A stretch of 18,723 nucleotides of DNA from Lachnospiraceae bacterium. Its GTDB lineage: Bacteria; Bacillota; Clostridia; Lachnospirales; Lachnospiraceae. Below are positions 14,384 through 18,723 of the stretch, piece after piece. A program made the translations under genes and the position numbers. The notes beneath the pieces are model-generated. The model had not been told where the DNA came from. It saw nothing but the letters and a program-made list of their open reading frames with translations, and did no database searches. Location of the stretch: NCBI GenBank assembly GCA_900769115.1, contig CAAGFJ010000050.1, forward strand, positions 1-18,723, read 5' to 3'. The stretch's first letter is position 1; each line of letters opens with the position of its first letter.

Positions 14384-15532
14384 TTACTTGACCAGTGTTG
14401 CATCCTTTGCATAAAAGGTAACACCATCTATCGTGAAAGACTCTACCACATCTAAGTTCAACAAGTTAAAGAAGGAATGCCACTGTGTATCATTCTGATT
14501 CTCCGCTCCATAACACTCATTATCGATCTTATTCTCATTACTCAAAATCCAATACTTTGAGCCGTCTTTCATCGTCACATACACTTCTGATTGATTGGTC
14601 AATTCATTTTGCTGTTCATAAGAATCGCTATTAATTCCCGGTGCATCTAACAGATAACAGTAATTTGACAGCACCACCCTGTTGTAAGGATCTGCATTCT
14701 CCCAGACATAACATGGTAACGATTCTGCCTTTGGAATCTGCAATGTCATCATCACTCCGTCTGAGCTGATATCATTTTCCGTTGTATGTGTTCTTACCAT
14801 AAGTTCCAGATCCTGCGAAAGATCATTTTCCTCAAAATCATTATAGATAATCTGACATACTTTCTTATTATCCGTGCTCTCCTTTGTATTGATATATGTT
14901 CTGTTATCCTCAAGCGATAATCCGCTGATCTTAAAATCAATATATTGCTTACCCTCTTCGATGCCGGTATAGATCTCTGTCTGATCTCTCAATGCCACCT
15001 CCCAGTCATCATAAGTCTCGGATATACCTGCCACTTCGTACCACTGTCGTCCCTCTCCGGTCAGATCTTCTACCGTGAACTGAAGCACACCCGATCCGGT
15101 TTCCTTATTGTACATATGCTGATTAACGGTAACCTTGTATCCTTCCTGCTCATTCACTCCCTCATAAGACGATGCTTGTGTCGCATTATCAGCCATTTCT
15201 TCCTTATCTACCGATACGGAGTCATCTGCATCCGTACTTGCAATATATTCTTTCACAGAGGATTCGTCTGCACCGCCAAACAAGCCGCCAAACAGATTCA
15301 AACGTTCCGCCGCATACACACCACTTCCACCAACCAAAAGGATTGCTCCTGCCACAACTGCTGCCTTGACCATTCTGCCGGAATGGTTCTTCCTATCATT
15401 TCTCTTCCTATCCGATTGTCTCATATTCTCATACTCCTTCGCTTTCTGCAAAATCGTTTGGTTGAGCTCCTCCTTCGGCAATTCCCCATTCTGATATACA
15501 GTTGTTAATATCTTATCTAAGTCATCTTTCAT
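14384..15532 (-). CDS. putative membrane-anchored anti-sigma factor (DUF4179-like)
   Basis: A 382-residue single-pass protein with a charged cytoplasmic N-terminus of about 50 residues (MKDDLDKILTTVYQNGELPK), a membrane helix at about 54-74 (VKAAVVAGAILLVGGSGVYA) and a large, acidic, Asn/Ser-rich extracytoplasmic domain of about 300 residues. Its start overlaps the end of the ECF sigma gene, the usual arrangement for a sigma factor and the protein that sequesters it. I chose the ATG at 15532, 9 bases from GGAGG; the ATG at 15538 is only 3 bases from it. I see no Cys/His zinc-binding anti-sigma motif, so the binding mode is unclear. The outer domain may sense an envelope signal. The role comes from context and layout. 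Confidence 0.8.
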   Translation of the reverse strand: MKDDLDKILTTVYQNGELPKEELNQTILQKAKEYENMRQSDRKRNDRKNHSGRMVKAAVVAGAILLVGGSGVYAAERLNLFGGLFGGADESSVKEYIASTDADDSVSVDKEEMADNATQASSYEGVNEQEGYKVTVNQHMYNKETGSGVLQFTVEDLTGEGRQWYEVAGISETYDDWEVALRDQTEIYTGIEEGKQYIDFKISGLSLEDNRTYINTKESTDNKKVCQIIYNDFEENDLSQDLELMVRTHTTENDISSDGVMMTLQIPKAESLPCYVWENADPYNRVVLSNYCYLLDAPGINSDSYEQQNELTNQSEVYVTMKDGSKYWILSNENKIDNECYGAENQNDTQWHSFFNLLNLDVVESFTIDGVTFYAKDATLVK

Positions 15533-16058
15533 ATCCATCGTCCTCCAGATTCCTTCTAACCTTGTCTCTCGCTCTCATTAACCTGCTTGTAACCGTTCCT
15601 TTTCTCATTCCTAACTGATCTGCAATCTCCTGTGTCGTCATATCCGCACCATAATACATCAGTAAAATGATCCGGTACCGGTCGGACAATGCATCCACTG
15701 CCCGAATTACGATCTGTCTCGTCTCCTCGCGGATGTATGTATCCTGCGGATTCCTGTTCTGTTCCGTAACACCAAATGCCGGCTCATACATGTACTCCGC
15801 ATCAAACTCTGTCGTCGACACAACCTTGCGCCGTCTCTTCTCCTTACGCCAGGTATTCTTCCATATATTTGCCGCAATTCCGATCACAAAACTCTTCATC
15901 ATACCATCATCCACAGACCGTTCCACTTCCATCGCTTTCAGAAAGCTTTCCTGATACAGATCATCTGCTAAGTCACGGCTTCTTGTCAGAAAACAACAGA
16001 ACCGATAGATATCTGCTCCATATTCAGTTAAACATTTCTCTATTTGTTCTGCGTTCAT
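15522..16058 (-). CDS. ECF-type RNA polymerase sigma factor
   Basis: A 178-residue sigma-70 family protein with only regions 2 and 4, typical of extracytoplasmic function sigma factors. Region 2 covers about residues 13-80 (RDLADDLYQESFLKAM for core binding and -10 recognition, ending in the basic WRKEKRRRK). Region 4 covers about 114-172, with helix-turn-helix MTTQEIADQLGMRKGTVTSR and LMRARDKVR for -35 recognition. A linker of about 35 residues joins them. TAGGAG lies 6 bases before the ATG. It is cotranscribed with the overlapping anti-sigma gene. A perfect 12-bp palindrome TTCATCGATGAA (16085-16096) lies in its leader. No clear autoregulatory ECF promoter could be picked out. Confidence 0.94.
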   Translation of the reverse strand: MNAEQIEKCLTEYGADIYRFCCFLTRSRDLADDLYQESFLKAMEVERSVDDGMMKSFVIGIAANIWKNTWRKEKRRRKVVSTTEFDAEYMYEPAFGVTEQNRNPQDTYIREETRQIVIRAVDALSDRYRIILLMYYGADMTTQEIADQLGMRKGTVTSRLMRARDKVRRNLEDDGYER

Positions 16059-16186
16059 GCTATTCTCCTATGTTATAAGTAATCTTCATCGATGAATGAT
16101 TGTCTTATACTAATACCATGTCATATCTTTTCATTTGATTGCAAGAAAATTGGAAACGCAATCTCTTTTCTATAAAAATATACAAA

Positions 16187-16239
16187 ATAAAAAGATGCAC
16201 GGAAAGACAGGCCAATCGTCTGATCTTTCCATGCATCTT
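16187..16239 (-). terminator. intrinsic terminator after the GGDEF gene
   Basis: Long hairpin: AAGATGCA and GGAAAGA pair with TCTTTCC and TGCATCTT across one mismatch, and a CAG/CTG pair extends it after a bulge. On the minus strand it is followed by TTTTTATTTTG. It starts 18 bases past the stop codon. Confidence 0.92.
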
Positions 16240-16256
16240 ATCCACCATCCCGTTAT

Positions 16257-17408
16257 CTAACAAAAACTCTTCCGAAATACCTCTTTGTCCTCATACATCT
16301 TCTGATCCATTTCCCATAAGAACTCATCTAACTTCGTGTACGATGGCAAATACTGTGTATATCCCATCGCAAATGTCAATTCATATTGCTTCTTCCTCAT
16401 CCGGTTATATTCCACCAGCTTCTTTCGGATATCATTGATTAACTCGACCACATCCTCTTCCGTTCTGTCCACACAGATAATGATAAACTCATCTCCCGCA
16501 AACCGTATCACCGTATCTGAAACATCCACCCAACCAGAAAGTAGCTTTCCCGCTGTCCGAATGGCATCATCTCCCACAGTATGACCATAAGTATCATTAA
16601 TCTTCTTAAACAGGTTAATATCCATCATCACACCAAATACCTGCGAATACTTCTTAAGCTTCATCTGCTTGTAGAAAAACTCCAGATACTTTCTATTATA
16701 TAGACCGGATAATTCATCCACAAAGGACTCTTCCCTTTGTAACTGCATTTCGATTAATAGCAAAGCAATTGCCGCAGCAAACCATCCTGCCGCAATACCA
16801 TAGTACATCCCCTGTACGATCGTTCCTATGATACACGGAAAAACATAGGTGTACACCGGAAAGAAATGAATCTGATTCCCGCTGCGCTTTGCTCTATAGG
16901 TAACAATCATACTATACAGGTAATACAGTGCCAGAATAATATAATTAAATATACTGTAGTTGCCCCTGGCATACACATTATCCTCCGATACCGCAAACAG
17001 ATATCCCGTTTGCCACAAACAGTCCGACAACGACAAAAGATATATTGCCACGACCGGCGCCCCTAATATCCATGCCATCCTGCGCGTCCGCTTGAGATTA
17101 TGAAATATCTTAAATTCAACAAACAAACACCACAGATATCCCATCAGCGTTGTTGCCGGAACCAGAATACCATTCGAAATATATTGTGCCGCACGCATTC
17201 CCATTCCCGGCATTCCATCTACACAGAAGGAAACCATCTCAAATATAAGTGACGATATATTGATACCTATCATAGAATTGAACAGACGTTCTCCCATTTG
17301 TCTTCCGCTTTTGCCAAAAGAATGTCTGACACTGATCAGAAACAGCAGACAGAAAATCCCGGCTCCATCCACTATAAAAATCTCTGAGATATTAATTGAA
17401 CCATGCAT
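16257..17408 (-). CDS. membrane-bound GGDEF-domain protein (probable diguanylate cyclase)
   Basis: A 383-residue protein. About residues 1-220 are hydrophobic, with roughly six to seven helices acting as a membrane sensor of unknown ligand. About 228-380 is a GGDEF domain, which would make cyclic di-GMP from two GTP. It has DELSGLYNRKYL (231-242), metal-binding D263 in MMDINLFKKINDTYGH, and the active-site loop RFAGDEF (302-308). AGDEF instead of GGDEF is a known active variant. The upstream inhibitory I-site RxxD reads DVSD (295-298), so product feedback inhibition is probably lost. GGAGG is 8 bases before the ATG. It forms a single-gene unit with its own terminator. Confidence 0.92.
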   Translation of the reverse strand: MHGSINISEIFIVDGAGIFCLLFLISVRHSFGKSGRQMGERLFNSMIGINISSLIFEMVSFCVDGMPGMGMRAAQYISNGILVPATTLMGYLWCLFVEFKIFHNLKRTRRMAWILGAPVVAIYLLSLSDCLWQTGYLFAVSEDNVYARGNYSIFNYIILALYYLYSMIVTYRAKRSGNQIHFFPVYTYVFPCIIGTIVQGMYYGIAAGWFAAAIALLLIEMQLQREESFVDELSGLYNRKYLEFFYKQMKLKKYSQVFGVMMDINLFKKINDTYGHTVGDDAIRTAGKLLSGWVDVSDTVIRFAGDEFIIICVDRTEEDVVELINDIRKKLVEYNRMRKKQYELTFAMGYTQYLPSYTKLDEFLWEMDQKMYEDKEVFRKSFC

Positions 17409-17487
17409 ATCCTCTTCCTCCGGTTCTTAATCTACTCTTATGTCCCACACAGTTGCCCTCAATCATATTCAAAAAAGTGATACTAAT

Positions 17488-17502
17488 TATTTAAGTATAC
17501 CA
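17488..17502 (-). promoter_or_regulatory. candidate extended -10 promoter of the GGDEF gene
   Basis: TGGTATACT on the minus strand (17502-17494) fits the extended -10 pattern TGnTATAAT. No good -35 hexamer is visible. It lies about 85 bases before the start codon. Confidence 0.4.
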
Positions 17503-17536
17503 CATATTGCACGAATTGTGTATAATTTCAAATATT

Positions 17537-18397
17537 TTATATAGAAATATTCATTTTCGGTTTGTAACGATCGTGTACAGCATTACCTAATTGCCAGAAC
17601 GCCACAGCTCCTGCCGCCGCTACATTGAGCGAATCCACTCCATGTGTCATCGGAATCATAACCGTATAATCGCAATCTGCAATCGTGTCGTGCGCCAGAC
17701 CATCCCCTTCTGTGCCGAGTATAATCGCCAATTTGTCCTCTGCATTCAACTGCGGATCGTCAATTCCAACACTATCCTCTTTCAGTGCCATTGCCGCCGT
17801 CTTAAATCCTAATTCCCGCAATGCGCTCACTGTCTGTGTTGGCCATACTCCTTCTTTTTTGGGCAACATCGTCCACGGAATCTGAAATACAGTTCCCATA
17901 CTGACACGACTTGCCCGTCGGTAAAGCGGATCACTACACCCTCCCGTCAGGATCACAGCATCCATACCAAGTGCCGCCGCACAGCGAAACAGTGCACCTA
18001 CATTGGTCGGATTGACGACTTCTTCCAATATTACAATACGCCTTGCATCCCGACACACTTCCTCAAGTGTTGACAACGTCTTCCGACGCATCGCACACCA
18101 AAGTCCTCTCGTTAAATGATATCCGGTTAATTCTGCCAACTGCTCATCCGGTGCTATATATACAGGAACATCTTCTATTCGATCAAAAATGTTCTCCGCT
18201 TCCTTCAGTTGTCCTTTCTCTGCCAAGAAAGATACCGGTTCATATCCCGCATCCAACGCCCGTTCAATTACCTTCGGACTCTCCGCAATAAACAACCCTT
18301 CTTTCGGTTCATATATTGTTGCAAGCTGTTTCTCCGAATGCTCCGTGTAGATGGTCAGCTCCGGATGATCTAAATTGGTTACTTCTATTATCTGCAT
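17537..18397 (-). CDS. TrmH/SpoU-family RNA 2'-O-methyltransferase
   Basis: A 286-residue cytosolic SPOUT enzyme that methylates a ribose 2'-OH in rRNA or tRNA using S-adenosylmethionine. The N-terminal part (about 10-105) is a substrate-binding domain with the EGLFIAESPKVIERAL segment. The knotted domain has motif 1 NPTNVGALFRCAAALG (129-144, catalytic R138), motif 2 ILGTEGDGL (226-234) and motif 3 IPMTHGVDSLNVAAAGAV (248-265). These are complete, so it should be active; the exact target nucleotide is not evident. The ribosome site AAGGA is 11 bases from the ATG, somewhat far. It stands between the tuf terminator and the GGDEF gene. Confidence 0.93.
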   Translation of the reverse strand: MQIIEVTNLDHPELTIYTEHSEKQLATIYEPKEGLFIAESPKVIERALDAGYEPVSFLAEKGQLKEAENIFDRIEDVPVYIAPDEQLAELTGYHLTRGLWCAMRRKTLSTLEEVCRDARRIVILEEVVNPTNVGALFRCAAALGMDAVILTGGCSDPLYRRASRVSMGTVFQIPWTMLPKKEGVWPTQTVSALRELGFKTAAMALKEDSVGIDDPQLNAEDKLAIILGTEGDGLAHDTIADCDYTVMIPMTHGVDSLNVAAAGAVAFWQLGNAVHDRYKPKMNISI

Positions 18398-18437
18398 GTT
18401 ATTTCATTTCCTTATCCTGCAATTCACTATTTCTCCG

Positions 18438-18446
18438 ATTATATCA
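18438..18446 (-). promoter_or_regulatory. extended -10 promoter of the RNA methyltransferase gene
   Basis: TGATATAAT on the minus strand (18446-18438) is a perfect extended -10 element about 40 bases before the start codon. The -35 region is poor. Confidence 0.55.
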
Positions 18447-18516
18447 TACTTTTTCTACCTTGAATATTATGTTGCCAAAATGTTGTCATGAATACATCTA
18501 CACTTTTACTTAACGC

Positions 18517-18551
18517 AAAATACCCGGAGAAGTATAAAACACTCTCCGGGT
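18517..18551 (-). terminator. intrinsic terminator of tuf
   Basis: A perfect 9-bp stem ACCCGGAGA/TCTCCGGGT with a 12-base loop, followed by ATTTT on the minus strand, beginning 34 bases past the tuf stop codon. Confidence 0.88.
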
Positions 18552-18584
18552 AATATTCGTTACTATATATTGAGTTCTCTAATC

Positions 18585-18723
18585 CTACTCGATAACTGTA
18601 GCAACACGTCCAGAACCTACTGTTCTACCACCCTCACGGATAGCGAATGTAAGACCCTGCTCCATAGCTACTGGATGAATCAACTCGATAGTCATCTCTA
18701 CGTTATCACCAGGCATACACATC
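18585..18723 (-). CDS. tuf: translation elongation factor Tu, C-terminal fragment (cut by window edge)
   Basis: The last 45 codons of EF-Tu, reading MCMPGDNVEMTIELIHPVAM, then EQGLTFAIREGGRTVGSGRV, then ATVIE and TAG. This is the conserved domain 3 end that contacts tRNA and EF-Ts. EF-Tu carries aminoacyl-tRNA to the ribosome as a GTPase. The gene continues beyond the window edge; nothing suggests it is broken. Confidence 0.97.
   Translation of the reverse strand, partial: MCMPGDNVEMTIELIHPVAMEQGLTFAIREGGRTVGSGRVATVIE

Noticed and set aside
14945..15508. 187-codon plus-strand frame opposite the putative anti-sigma gene
   Set aside because: No Shine-Dalgarno sequence and Cys/His/Ile-rich composition typical of an antisense shadow. 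The minus frame has a membrane helix and operon context.

Overview
The window looks like the chromosome of a low-to-moderate GC Gram-positive anaerobe, most likely a clostridial gut Firmicute of the Lachnospiraceae type. This is inferred from strong AGGAGG-type ribosome binding sites, TTGACA/TATAAT promoters, U-tract terminators, a lipoprotein-anchored sugar-binding protein and several MATE pumps. No rRNA or other gene in view fixes the species. Every convincing gene is on the minus strand, so the text reads from high to low coordinates.

18723-14384: the 3' end of tuf (EF-Tu) with its terminator; a TrmH/SpoU-family RNA methyltransferase; a membrane-bound GGDEF protein with a very clear terminator; then an ECF sigma factor overlapping a membrane-anchored putative anti-sigma factor.

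14360-13633: a compact type III toxin-antitoxin module. A strong promoter drives a ToxI-like RNA (one well-formed AGGTGA...CTACCTT pseudoknot-type repeat and one degenerate repeat), followed by a perfect 11-bp terminator hairpin, a ToxN/AbiQ-family endoribonuclease gene and a second terminator. This is the most notable system in the window. Its antitoxin array is unusually short, and no terminator is visible between it and the sigma/anti-sigma operon upstream.

13680-9321: a non-coding stretch rich in hairpins, two tandem MATE transporters and a class I/II aminotransferase ending in a terminator. The second MATE gene has a consensus promoter overlapped by a perfect 9-bp inverted repeat, and a 5' leader hairpin that holds a Shine-Dalgarno sequence and a 14-codon upstream reading frame.

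9193-2027: a seven-gene carbohydrate locus. One promoter precedes a TIM-barrel sugar isomerase, a lipoprotein sugar-binding protein, a two-domain ABC ATPase, a permease and a ribokinase-family kinase. A second promoter precedes a DeoR-family regulator and a HAD phosphatase. The transporter and kinase resemble the ribose system, but the isomerase (metal ligands like L-rhamnose isomerase) suggests import of an aldose, isomerisation to a ketose and phosphorylation. The substrate cannot be read from sequence. Repeated TTTTCATTT units just downstream of the promoter are a plausible DeoR operator.

1985-95: a small DUF3592-type membrane protein and a third MATE transporter, closely spaced behind the HAD gene. 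Bases 1-94 hold nothing I can identify.
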